From Dryomyza anilis (lineage: Eukaryota; Arthropoda; Insecta; Diptera; Dryomyzidae): a stretch of DNA of 64,000 nucleotides. Shown piece by piece: positions 48,950 through 60,115 of this stretch. The position numbers and the translations under genes were made by a program. How positions within the stretch are numbered: position 1 is the first letter of the stretch; every line of letters begins with the position of its first letter. Below the pieces are notes generated by a model that was given only the letters and a program-made list of their open reading frames with translations, ran no database searches and was not told the DNA's origin. The stretch spans positions 96,965,700 to 97,029,699 of the forward strand of contig OX638130.1 of NCBI GenBank assembly GCA_951804985.1. The letters run 5' to 3'.

Positions 48950-50450
48950 AATTGATATCTTTTGATATACTGTATAGAATTCTTTAATTTTGTGCTTTTG
49001 TTTAGTCCTATTTAAATACTACTTGAGCAAAAAAAATTAAGTTAAATCATTTATTTTCCTTCCAGATATAAAAGAATGTCCCGTCCGTAATCCCAGAAAA
49101 TTCCCATATGTTATATTGTAAATTATATCATACGGATATTTAGGTAGTTTGCGTACCAAGTCAACAGTCAAATTCCGATATATATTGGTGCTATTTACAC
49201 TGGTATATTTAAAAAAAATACCCAAAACTACAAATACTTTTTTAATAGTTTAATATAAGATATTACAATAAATTCAAATCCAGAAACACACCAAACTTTT
49301 AATATTTCATCACAGACTGAAGTACATAAGCACTCCTAATCCACACATATTCGATGGTCTAAGTTTTTCGACATTAATTTGAACTAATTCACGAAATCGT
49401 CGTAAGTGGCCTACAAGAAGATCAGATTTACTCATATTTTTTGGTGGCTCTAATTGTGAATGATTTGGGCCTCTACACTTTGAATGTTCAGTGTTCAGTT
49501 CAGAGTCAAGGGGCAGAGCACAGAGCACTCATCCATTTAAAGCGGTACCAAGTGCGTGCTTGGGGCTCAACTTGTTGTCACTTCTTACTGTCAAATCGAT
49601 GGAAAAGTTCGGTCGTCGTAAGCGGATTACGGAATAGTGGTGGTGATGGTGGTGTTGCAGATGGAGTGTGGGGTAAAGTGGCAACACTGTCTAGCGTGGA
49701 CCACTTGAGCATTAAGCCGCAGCCCTTTTTTTCTGTATTTTTTGTTTCTTTTTTTCTTTGTTTAATTTTTTATTTTTTTGAATGCTCTGGCATTTTGTAT
49801 ACACTATAACTATACACACGTCAATCAATACAATTGCGTTGTAATTTCAGTTCGAATGTGAAATGAAATTCATTCGAAAAAGTGTTAAAAACCGGAAGCC
49901 ATGTGAGTTCATTAAATATGGGCGCGTTTCTAATGTCAGGCTTATTGAATTAATTGAATAATAGTTAAAATATTGAACACACAAAAAAATATAAACAATT
50001 ATTTCGATAATAATAGTCGGGAATAATGTTAATTTTTGGGCACACAAATATTTATTATGTTGGTGCTTAAAACATTATCAAACGATTAGCGCACTGTTTA
50101 ATTTTAATAAATAACATTAATGGTTAAACGAAGCAAAAACTTTAATGAATTATTTAATTAAAAATGCGCATACGTCGTGATGCGTAGCCACAGGGCTGGG
50201 TGGTGCGACGCGGTGCTGTGCGGCTCAATGCGATGCGATGCGGCACAAGGTGCTGTGCACGCATTTTGCGGTTTGGTCTTTGTGAGTGAGATTGGCGTTA
50301 ACTAAACTAGAGTGGTGCGCTTTTATATAGCTGTTGTTTTTGTAATTTTGTATAATCATACTATGGGTATAATTTGTATAATTATTTAATTGAATTTTAA
50401 ATTAAATTTTAATTAAAAATGGAAATTTGTGTTAATAAAAAAAAATATAC
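48950..50450. other. Unique non-coding island
   Basis: No gene was recognised. 49440-49700 and 50170-50300 are GC-richer (GGTGGTGATGGTGG, GCGATGCGATGCGG). The 122-codon frame at 49441 has a hydrophobic Phe-rich end but no domain. Confidence 0.4.
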
Positions 50451-50454
50451 CATT

Positions 50455-53400
50455 GGTCTAAAAATTTATTTCTTCACTAAAAATTTAAATTTTTACTCAA
50501 CATACATTTTTTACAAAAAAAAAAAAACAATTTTTCACTAGAAATTCAATGTTTCACTAAAAATTTAATTGTTCACTAAAAAAACTCAATTTTTCACCAA
50601 AATTTAAATTTTCATTAAAAATCAATTTTTGCCTTCAAATTCAATTTTTCATTACAAATTAAATTTTTCACTAAAAACTCAATTTTCACTAAAAATTAAA
50701 TTTTTCATTAAAAATCCAATTTTCCACTAAAAATTCAATTTTTCACTAAAAATTCAATTATTCACATAAAATTTAATTTTTTCACTAAAAATTCAAACTT
50801 TTCACTGAAATTTAAATTTTTAACTAAAAATAAAATTTTTCACTAAAAAATAAATTTTTCACTAAAAATTAAATTTTTCACTAAAAATTAAATTTTTCAC
50901 TAAAAAATTAAATTTTTCACTAAAAATTCAATTTTGCACTAAAAATTCAAATTTTCACTAAAAATTAAATTTTTCACTAAAAATTAAATTTTTCACTAAA
51001 AATTAAATTTTTCACTAAAAATTAAATTTTTCACTAAAAATTCAATTTTTCACTAAAAATTCAATTTTTCACTAAAATTCAATTTTTCACTAAAAATTCA
51101 AATTTTCACTAAAAATTCAAATTTTCACTAAAAATTCAATTTTTCACTAAAAATTCAAATTTTCACTAAAAAATTAAATTTTTCACTAAAAATTAAATTT
51201 TTCACTAAAAAATAAATTTTTCACTAAAAATTAAATTTTTCACTAAAAAATTAAATTTTTCACTAAAAATTCAATTTTGCACTAAAAATTCAAATTTTCA
51301 CTAAAAATTAAATTTTTCATTAAAAATTCAATTTTTCACTAAAAATTCAATTTTTCACTAAAATTCAATTTTTCACTAAAAATTCAATTTTTCACTAAAA
51401 ATTCAATTTTTCACTAAAAATTCAATTTTTCACTAAAAATTCAATTTTTCACTAAAAATTCAATTTTTCACTAAAAATTCAATTTTTCACTAAAAATTCA
51501 ATTTTTCACTAAAAATTAAATTTTTCACTAAAAATTCAATTTTTCACTAAAAATTCAATTTTTCACTAAAAAATTCAATTTTTCACTAAAAGTTCAATTG
51601 TTCACTAAAAAATAATCAAATTTTCACCAAAATTAAATATTTCTCTAAAAATTTACATTTTCATTAAAAATCGATTTTTGCCTTCAAAATCAATTTTTCA
51701 CTATAAATTAAATTTTTCACTAAAAACTCAATTTTCACTCAAAATTCAATTTTCACTAAAAAAAATCAGTTTTTCACTAAAAATTCAATTTTTCACATTA
51801 ATTCAATTATTCACTAAAAATTCAATTTTCGTTAAAAATTCTTTCGCTAATAATTTAACTTTTACTACAAATTCAATGTTTCACTAAAAAACTCAAATTT
51901 TCACCAAAATTTAAATTTTCATTAAAAATCAATTTTTGCCTACAAATTCAATTTTTCATAGCAAATTAAATTATTCACTAAAAACTCAATTTTCACTAAA
52001 AATTCAATTTTTCATTAAAAATCCAATTTTCCACTAAAAATTCAATTTTTACTAAAATTTAAATTGAACACTAAAAATTCAATTTTTCACTAATTCATCA
52101 ATTATTCAAATAAAATTCAATTTTTTCACTAAAAATTAAATTTTTCACTAAAAATTAAATTTTTCACTAAAAAATTAAAATGTTCACTAAAAATTCAATT
52201 TTGCACTAAAAATTCAAATTTTCACTAAAAATTAAATTTTTCACTAAAAACTCAATTTTCACTACAAATTAAATTTTTCACTAAAAACTCAATTTTCACT
52301 CAAAATTCAATTTTCACTAAAAAAAATCAAAAAAATCACTATAAATTCAATTTTTCACGAAAAAACTAAAAATTAAATTTTTCACTAAAAATTCAATTTT
52401 TCACTAAAAATTCAATTTTTCACTAAAAATAATCAATTTTTCACTAAAAATTAAATTTTTTACTAAAAATTCAATTTTTACTAAAAATTCAATTTTTACT
52501 AAAAATTCAATTTTTCAAATTAATTCAATTGTTCACTAAAAAATAATCAAATTTTCACCAAAATTAAATGTTTCACTAAAAATTTACATTTTCATTAAAA
52601 ATCGATTTTTCAATTTTTCACTACAAATTAAATTTTTCACTAAAAACTCAATTTTCACTCAAAATTCAATTTTCACTAAAAAAAATTCAGTTTTTCACTA
52701 AAAATTCAATTCACTAAAAATTAAATTTTTGGTTAAAAATTCAAATTTTCACTAAAAATTCAATTTTTCACATTAATTCAATTTTTCACTAAAAAATTCA
52801 ATTTTTCACAATAATTCAATTTTTTACGAAAAATTCCATTTTTCACTAAAAATTCAATTTTTCACTAAAAATTCAATTTTTCACTAAAAATTCAATTTTT
52901 CACTAAAAATTCAATTTTTCACTAAAAATTCAATTTTTCACTAAAAATTCAAATTTTCACTAAAAATTCAGTTTTTCACTAAAAATTAAAATTTTCACTA
53001 ATAATTCAATTTTTCACTAAAAATTCAATTTTTCACTAAAAATTCAATTTTTCACTAAAAATTCAATTTTTCACTAAAAATTCAATTTTTCACTAAATAT
53101 TCAATTTTTCACTAAAAATTCAATTTTTCACTAAAAATTCAATTTTTCACTAAAAACTCAATTTTTCACTAAAAATTCAATTTTCCACTAAAAATTCAAT
53201 TTTTCACTAAAAATTCAAATTTTCACTAAAAATTCAAATTTTCACTAAAAATTCAAATTTTCACTAAAAATTCAATGTTTCACTAAAAATTCAATTTTTC
53301 ACTAAAAATTAAATTTTTCACTAAAAATTAAATTTTTCACTAAAAATTAAATTTTTCACTAAAAATTCAATTTTTCACTAAAAATTCAGTTTTTCACTAA

Positions 53401-53590
53401 AAATTCAATTTTTCACTAAAAATTCAATTTTTCACTAAAAATTCAATTTTTCACTAAAAATTCAATTTTTCACTAAAAAATTCAATTTTTCACTAAAAAT
53501 TAAATTTTTCACTAAAAATTCAAATTTTCACTAAAAATTCAATATTTCACTAAAAATTACAATTTTCACTAAAAATTCAATTTTACAATT
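50455..53590 (-). repeat. 19-bp minisatellite array 4, - orientation, with higher-order duplications
   Basis: About 160 units of TTTTTCACTAAAAATTCAA. Rare variant runs repeat as blocks: TTTTTGCCTTCAAATTC with its neighbours at 50590-50760 recurs at 51895-52060 (offset 1307), and AAAAATAATCAAATTTTCAC with its neighbours at 51600 recurs at about 52531. These long-range block copies indicate multi-unit duplication. Regular homogeneous stretches lie at 51340-51580 and 52830-53520. Confidence 0.95.
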
Positions 53591-55165
53591 TATACCAAAA
53601 AATATAACATTTCCTCCACCGTACCAAAAAATGTAACATTTCCTCCACCGTTTAATGTTAATTTTGTTTAATTGTTTTTGTTGCCAATGCGCAGCTATTG
53701 TTATTATATGGTGCGGCAACAAAGAATATTAAAATTCCGCAAATACTCGCACGTTTTTGCATTTTATTTATTTAAATTTATATAGTATTTTTTTTTTTGT
53801 TTTTTTTTTTTATTTTACATTTTTATGCAACAGTCAGGCTCGACAACCTTAAATGCATTTTATTAAATTTTATACGCAAACAGACTGACAGACAGACATG
53901 CAAACGCAACAGTGAGTAAATTAAATTGCCATAAATTTGGCCATAAAATGTGGCTGTGCAGAGCAAACAGCACTCGTGGCAATGACGCACTGTGGCTTCT
54001 ACAAACACCATCCCTCCCTCAGCCAGTCCAGTCCGTTTTATTAATTAATAAAAAATAAAAACAGTAAGAAAAACGAAGTTAAATTTCGTTAAACGTGCGA
54101 AATGCCAGAGCACGTCGCAGAAATCAGCAGCATTCACAGAGAAATGCAATAAAATTGTCATCATCACGCAAATACATACTATACAATAATATTATCAACT
54201 GACAACACGTGGTGAAAGACCCAAAAAAAAACGAAAAAAACGAAATAAACCCAACTGCATAAAAATGCATTTTAAAGAAACCAATTAACGCGCCCTGCGT
54301 TGCCTGCAAGCGACCTCAAGGACGAAATTCAGCGCGCAGGATACACGCCAAACATGCGTGAAGTTGTCCCAAATGGCAAGAAGTCATCCAAATGGCCAAC
54401 AACAACAACAAACACAACAGCAACTGCAACAACGAAGCCATTTTATGCCACTCTGGGTGGTCGGTGATGTTCGATGTTGCGCTGTACTCGATTCCATGGT
54501 CCTCGCCTCGGTCGCCACAATGGCACTGACTCTTCAAGGGTCCTGCGACAATTTTTCATTATTTTGCGCGTGCAATAATGGCTCCCACAGCGCAATTAAG
54601 CGCAACAGAGTTGCCAAAGTTTTGCGAAAAAGTATTGCCAGCGTGCCGCAATAAATGTCATTTAAAATTAATAACATTAATACAGCATGCAAAATACAGG
54701 CAGCAGAAAGTCCAATAAAAAAATGAGAGAAAAAAAATGTAAAAATTAAAAAAAAAGAAAAAATCAAAAATTAAAATATATGCGAAATTAAAATAAAGAA
54801 TGAAGCTGCTGCGCTTCGTCCTGCGGCGGCCGCACACATAAATATTTAAAATTAATGAGTTGTCATTGTTGTTTGTTGCTCTTGTTGTTGTTGTTATCCT
54901 TGCACTTATATAGTGATCGCGCGCGGGCACAACTTCATCCATTACTTGGAGCCCATTAACGGCAGCGCGGATACGCATTAAAATTAAATCGCGACCGGAT
55001 GCGCGGCAACGGCAGCCTGAGCGCTCAAAGTAGTTGGAAATGCATTAAGATCCCACAAAAAAAAAATAAACCACAAAAAAAAAATTTAAATAAATAATAT
55101 TTAAAATATATAATTAATACCAAAATTTCCTTTATTCTCTACTTTAAGCTTCTCTTATTTTCCTG
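53591..55165. other. Unique non-coding island, GC-richer
   Basis: ACCAAAAAATRTAACATTTC is directly repeated at 53592 and 53624. 54270-55020 contains CAA/CAG and TTG tracts and GC-rich words (GCGGCGGCCGC near 54821). Several chance frames on both strands overlap and none has a domain. This is the most gene-proximal-looking block by composition. Confidence 0.45.
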
Positions 55166-55642
55166 TAATTGTTATTCAACAGATAGTTGGACAAATAGAA
55201 ATCGCTAAATCGACTGAGACGCTGATTAAGAATTGGGCAACGTGCCTGGGGTAAAGTGGGATATGGGGTAATGTGGGAAATTTCAATTTTTTGACATGTT
55301 TTTGCACTTAGAAAATTGCAAAAAAATCAAATGCTTCTTAATATGGCATCGACTTTTTCATCGATGGTATAATCAAATTCTCTATCATTTTGAGAACTGA
55401 AAAAAATGTTTTTGAATGATTTGTAAAATGCTGTGTCATTTATGTCGTTTTTTCTTAGTAAAATATATTAAAAATGATCGAATGTTGTATATCTTTTTAA
55501 ATACAAACGCGATAGTTAAACATTGCTTAAATGGTGCTAAGTTATGATCAAATTGCGATATAGGGGTAATGTGGGAAACACTTTCTGGGGTAAAGTGGGA
55601 AACATCATTTAAACAATTTTTGTTATAATTTTAGCAAAAATA

Positions 55643-55811
55643 TTGTGTGATATGAATTACATAAGAAAAAAAAACTTAAATATTGACCACAAACCAATGA
55701 ATAGCAAAATTTTGCCTTCACCAGAAATAAGATCTGAATTCCAGAAGAAATCCAAGAAGCGAACCAAATGGACTGGATACTTGAAATGTGCGAACTTGGC
55801 AACCAGCAACT
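55643..55811 (+). pseudogene. Unrecognised TE protein fragment 1
   Basis: The frame encodes a basic Lys/Arg-rich stretch (KKSKKRTKWTGY) and then runs into ACACGCAGAGAATTAATATG, which looks like the end of a small element also seen inverted near 58876. I do not recognise the protein. Its place inside the GGGGTAAAGTGGG element suggests part of that element's gene. Confidence 0.3.
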
Positions 55812-56155
55812 ACACGCAGAGAATTAATATGGTTGCAACAAACCAAATTTTCATAACATACTACACTACTCTTATGTTATGAAAAAATTGGTCCGTTAAC
55901 ACATATCTCTTCAATGAGATTTGAGTCACTGCACAGAATATTAAAAAAATATTTCAAAGTCAGTTTTTGTAAATTAAATTACTAAATTTCTAAATTACGG
56001 ATAAATTGAAGTAGACAAAATTAAAGAAGGAACTACGAAAATATTACCGAAAAACAGTCTGGATATATATGGAATTAATTCAGATATTTTATTACATACT
56101 ATAGGATACATAGATAGGATATCTAAATTACAGCCATATTATTTTTAAACCAGGA

Positions 56156-56404
56156 ATGGTTGTACACATTTGCGAATATGAAGATGACATTCCAGTATAT
56201 GGTCTTATTCATCATATATGTGTACTTAATAAGTCATATTTCTTGTGTGTTCAAAAGCTTTTGAATCATGGATTTGATTCACACTATCACGCATTTCATA
56301 TTGAATATGAAGATCTTTTTTTTTCTGTAAATATTTTATCGCTAGAATCTACTTATACTGGTTACATTATAATAATAATAGTTTGGCGCTACAGTCCTGT
56401 ATAG
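56156..56404 (+). pseudogene. Unrecognised TE protein fragment 2
   Basis: It reads HICEYEDDIPVYGLIHHIC, a Cys/His-rich line with FLCVQKLLNHGFDSHYHAFH after it. Balanced amino-acid use, unlike the AT-run frames nearby, suggests former coding sequence. It resembles C-terminal segments of uncharacterised insect transposon proteins in general style, but I cannot name the family. A SINE interrupts it from about 56367. Confidence 0.4.
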
Positions 56405-56685
56405 AACTTCGGCCGAGCTCTCTCACCATTTTGAGCTGTGCGTGTTATATTTGTACTCAAAGTGGTGGGACCTACAGTTTATTGCCGAATCCGAACGGCG
56501 GCTGAGAGCTTAACATAGGCAATGTTTTTACTCTCGGAGGGTTGCCATTTACTGCCGAGAGGTAGCGCGGTATAGAAAAATATTTCTATGAAAAGATGTT
56601 GTTAGCCCCATTCCAGGCTTGAACCGGGGACCTTTCGGCTTGCAGTCCAACGCACTAACCACTGAGCTACCGCGGCTACGATTTG
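56367..56685 (-). mobile_element. tRNA-derived SINE, copy 2, with intact A and B boxes
   Basis: The minus strand starts with a tRNA-like head: GCCGCGGTAGCTCAGTGG (A box, 56659-56675), GACTGCAAG (anticodon-loop-like, GCA as in tRNA-Cys) and GGTTCAAGCC (B box, 56616-56625). A unique body of about 200 bases and a TTA-type tail follow at 56367-56385. Pol III would drive it; its mobility depends on an unknown LINE. It is inserted in the 4.77-kb element. Confidence 0.9.
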
Positions 56686-56746
56686 TATAAACAAAAATAA
56701 CAATTTTTATTCAAATTAGTATTTAATGTATACATGTATTTCAATA

Positions 56747-57973
56747 AGGGTTTTTCAATAAGAGCGCTACAAAAGTTTTCGATATCAATGAAATTCTTTA
56801 TTCCTGTAAAAGTACGTTCGATGCCATTATGTATGGAACTCGATTTCTTTTGCATGACCACCACGGGCACGCTTGCTGAAGTCCAGACGTTGAACCCAAT
56901 TTTCGACGGTTTTCAAGCATAAATCGGCCGATACTGTTGCAATTTCACGTTCGATTTTAGGTACGAAGTTCATCAATCGTCGCTGGCTTGTTGGCATAGA
57001 CCATTGACTTGACGTAGCTCCACAGGAAATAGTCTAACGCCGTCAAATCGCACGATCGAGAAACTTGGTTTCCAAAAAAATTGATTGTGGCATTCGCTGT
57101 TTGGCTTGTGGCGCCGTCCTGTTGGAACCACATGTCCTCCAAGTCCATATCATCCAATTGGGGCCAAAAATATTCGGTTATCATTGAACGGTAGCGATTC
57201 CCATTCACAGTAACGTGCCAGTCTTGATCATCACGGAAGATGTACGGCCTAATGACGCCGCCGGCACATAAACCGCACCAAACCGTAATTTTTTCGGGAT
57301 GCATTGATGACTCATGGAGTACGTGTGGATTGCTGTCTGACCAATAACGCATATTTTGTTTATTGACGAAGCCATTCAGCCAGAAATGAGCCTCATCGCT
57401 GAAGATGATTTTTCGATGAAAATCCGAATCATTTTTAAGTTGTTGCTCAGCCCAATTCACGAACTTACGACGCTTCTGGTGGTCAAGTTCTTGCGTCAAT
57501 TTGATTTTATAAGAATGTAGGCCAGGATTTTTCGCAAAATTCACCACAAGGACGTCACAGAGATGCCCAACGCTTGAGAACGACGAGTGAGAGACACATT
57601 TGGGCTTTCTTCAACTGATGCCTCAGCGGTAGCAATATTCTCAACACTACGGGCACTTCTTTGTCTCACTGGCACGGGAACATTTTGTACTGTGCCTGTG
57701 GTTTCAAATTTTTCCACTAGACGCTCAATTGTTGGTCTGCTAGGACGATTATGACGACCATAAATTGGACGTAGCGCTCTTAACGTTGAGGCCACTGACT
57801 CCGAATTTCGGTAGTAAATTTTAATAATTTCGACTCGTTGTTCGCTCGTATATCTTTCCATAATGAAATGACAAATCTTACTGAAGAGAAATGTCAAAAG
57901 AGCGGCAAGAAATATGGCGTCGTTTGCTGTCCCTGTCGCTCTACTTTTGTAGCGTCCCATTTGAAAAACCCTT
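56747..57973 (-). mobile_element. Mariner element (rosa-like), near full length, defective
   Basis: TA flanks both ends (56745-56746 and 57974-57975). The ends are AGGGTTTTTCAATAAGAGCG and, inverted, AAGGGTTTTTCAAATGGGAC, both followed by CTACAAAAGT. About 1.23 kb, close to the usual 1.2-1.3 kb. It is the source family of the foldback MITEs at 6.7 and 23.8 kb. Confidence 0.9.
56827..57861 (-). pseudogene. Mariner transposase pseudogene
   Basis: Reading frames from 57861 to 56827 on the minus strand sum to about 345 codons, the normal transposase length. The N-terminus (MERYTSEQRVEIIKIYY) is the helix-turn-helix DNA-binding part. IFSDEAHF, QQDGAT and LTALDYFLW carry the three catalytic Asp. 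A TGA stop at 57541-57543 and a one-base shift about 15 nt later lie in the linker. A second shift near 56960 precedes a KRARGGHAKEIEFH C-terminus. Only 27 residues separate Asp 2 and Asp 3; rosa-type relatives have 41, so a deletion is likely. Cut-and-paste activity is lost. Confidence 0.9.
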
Positions 57974-58149
57974 TATATAAATTTAAACAAAATATTCATT
58001 AAACAAACATAATATTTTTTTAAATTAGTATATAAATGTAAATATGTTAAAGTAAAATAATCATATTTTAAAAGTGTCTTAATTATATATACATATATGC
58101 TTTCTCAGGAATGTTGGGATCATATAGGTAGGTATAATATGGCTGCTCA

Positions 58150-58680
58150 CCACTAAAAATCATAGTTTGGTTGTGTGAAACCATAACGTGATCATTTGGA
58201 ATAATATTATGATTACTTAGGACCATAGTATGGCTACTGACAACCATAGTATGGTCACTGACAACCATAGTATGGTCACTGGCAACCAAAGTATGGTCAC
58301 TGACAAACATAGTAAGGTCACTGACAACCATAGTATGGTCACTGACAACCATATTATGGTCACTGACAACCATAGTATGGTCACTGACAATCATAGTATG
58401 GTCACTGATAACCATAGTATGGTCGCTGACAACTATAGTCTGGTCGCTGACAACCATAGTATGGTCACAGACAACCTTAGTATGGTTACTGACAACCTTA
58501 GTATGGTCACTGACAACCATAGTATGGTCACTGACAACCATAGTATGGTCGCTGACAACTATAGTCTGGTGACTGACAACCTTAGTATGGTTGTGTGCAA
58601 TCTTGGTATGGTCACTAACAACCATAGTATGGTTGTGTGGAATCATAATATGATCACTGACCATGTTATGATTGTGTGAA
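58150..58680. repeat. 21-bp minisatellite with internal palindrome
   Basis: About 20 units of GTCACTGACAACCATAGTATG with variants (GCTGACAACTATAGTCTG, GACAACCTTAGTATG). Each unit joins to form ACCATAGTATGGT, a 13-nt palindrome. The absence of stops in one frame on each strand gives matching Thr-Asp-Asn-His-Ser-Met-Val and Val-Val-Ser-Asp-His-Thr-Met frames that are by-products. Flanks at 58090-58150 and 58680-58830 hold more diverged units. Confidence 0.9.
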
Positions 58681-58829
58681 ATCGGCGTATGGTCATTACG
58701 CACCATGGTATGGTTGTAGAAAATCGTACTATTGTCACTGAGGATCATATTATGGTACGCAATATTGTCACTGAGGATCATATTAGACAAATTATATGAT
58801 TGCATCAACCATAATTCCCAATCATAGTA

Positions 58830-58876
58830 TGATGCCCTTCAAATATGATCACTACAACCATGTTTTTTCTCTGCGT
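58830..58876. mobile_element. Terminus of a small element (CACGCAGAGAA type)
   Basis: The plus strand ends ACCATGTTTTTTCTCTGCGTG. Inverted, CACGCAGAGAAAAAACATGG resembles CACGCAGAGAATTAATATGG at 55814. Either these are the two ends of one insertion carrying the minisatellite, or two copies of one family. Confidence 0.4.
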
Positions 58877-59089
58877 GTACACTTGTGCCCTCATAATATT
58901 CTGATTAGGAGTAAATGCCAGGGCTGGGTTATTTTCATCCACCTAAAAAAATCCATGATTTTTGGATTTTATTGATTTTTGTACATTTTTCGAATTAAAT
59001 GACTTAGAAAATATGTTTGTGGTTTTCTGAGTATTCAGAATTTTAGAATTTGATATAAACCAGCAAATCGAAAACAATTATTTAGACCA

Positions 59090-59212
59090 ATGCTGAATGA
59101 AATCCCTGGAGAAGTTGATAATGAAATGATTCATATATTAGCCAATATAGGTCCTTATGTAGATTCAAATAATTTAATGATAGAAATAGCTGGATTTAAT
59201 CTCCGAAACTGA
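59090..59212 (+). pseudogene. Possible coding remnant, 40 codons
   Basis: A short frame (MLNEIPGEVDNEMIHILANI and on) with balanced acidic/hydrophobic composition lies inside the 4.77-kb element. It may be another piece of that element's lost protein, or chance. Confidence 0.2.
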
Positions 59213-60115
59213 ATTTAATTCAAGCCAATTCTAAGCCAATTTTTAAAGCGGTAGACATTGATTGAATCTATTAGGTTCTGAAGAGTTGTTCTGTTATAAA
59301 GAAGACATTCAAAATAGATTTGATCAGGTTTTATTTTCTCGCCCATATGACTAATTTAGTATGGGGAAGAAAATGGCTTCCAGATCCAAGATGGTGCTGT
59401 TTTTCCACAAAGTATGTTTCAACCAAAGGTTATACAGCAGTTCTCGACAGCGAAAGGGTGGGGAGGAATAACTTTAAAAACTGACAAATACGATTGAAAT
59501 GATGTTATTTATAAAAAATCTAAAAAAAAAAAACAAAAAAAATACAATGAAAAAAAAAAATCCGATGGAGTGAATTTTTTTAAATTCGGAATTTTTTCAG
59601 CCGTGGTAAATGCACCATTTTTTTTAACATAACTACTGAAATGTTTGGGAATTTAAACTTTTTTTGTTCTTATTTTTTCAGCATTACCATTAATATATTT
59701 GATTTTGTTATTAAAAAAAATAAATAAAACATGAAAAAAAAAGAATACAATTGGATTTTGGTAACATTTTTGAAATTTCCCACTTTACCCCAACATTCTT
59801 CAACAAGTCCGAAATTGAGCTGTTTTGAAAAATCATTATAAAATCAATTAAAATGCATATAATTGGTATTCTGTTAATGCAAAAAGTTAGATCATGAACC
59901 AGTCTATAGAATATACCCTTCAAAAGAATTTATAAAATATTCAAATGTACTTTTATTGTAAGAAAAACAAAACGTGTCCCACTTTACCCCAGGCGTCCCA
60001 ATATATTTTGTATACCAGATTTTAATACCATATTTCCAATGCCTTCTTCTGATCAACTTCAATGACTGACTGACTGTAGTGAACATATTTCATTTTTAGT
60101 GTAGGGAATAAAAAC

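Larger units (their letters stand above)
55234..60000. mobile_element. 4.77-kb element with GGGGTAAAGTGGGA terminal repeats
   Basis: Left end TGGGCAACGTGCCTGGGG, then TAAAGTGGGA. The right end inverted reads TGGGACGCCTGGGG, then TAAAGTGGGA. GGGGTAA(A/T)GTGGGAAA recurs subterminally at 55266, 55564 and 55589, and inverted near 59777. Flanking AT could be a 2-bp duplication. It contains coding remnants (55643-55811 and 56156-56360), a SINE, a mariner and a minisatellite. Superfamily not established (pogo-like is a guess). Confidence 0.75.
55170..60115 (-). mobile_element. mini-me/DINE-1 copy split by a 4.8-kb insertion
   Basis: The left piece 55170-55233 has AAATCGCTAAATCGACTGAG and GCTGATTAAGAAT. 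The right piece 60001-60115 resumes ATATATTTTGTATACC and ends GTGTAGGGAATAAAAA. Joined across the insert they follow the order of the copy at 19974-20600 (CTGATCAAGAATATATATAC), which fixes the limits of the inserted element. Confidence 0.75.

Noticed and set aside
58150..58680. Looks superficially like a CRISPR array (regular short repeats)
   Set aside because: Units are directly adjacent with no unique spacers, and the genome is eukaryotic.
58083..58808. 241-codon minus and 149-codon plus frames with heptapeptide repeats
   Set aside because: The 21-bp unit lacks stops in one frame on each strand; overlapping repeat frames on both strands are explained by the unit, and it lies inside a transposon.
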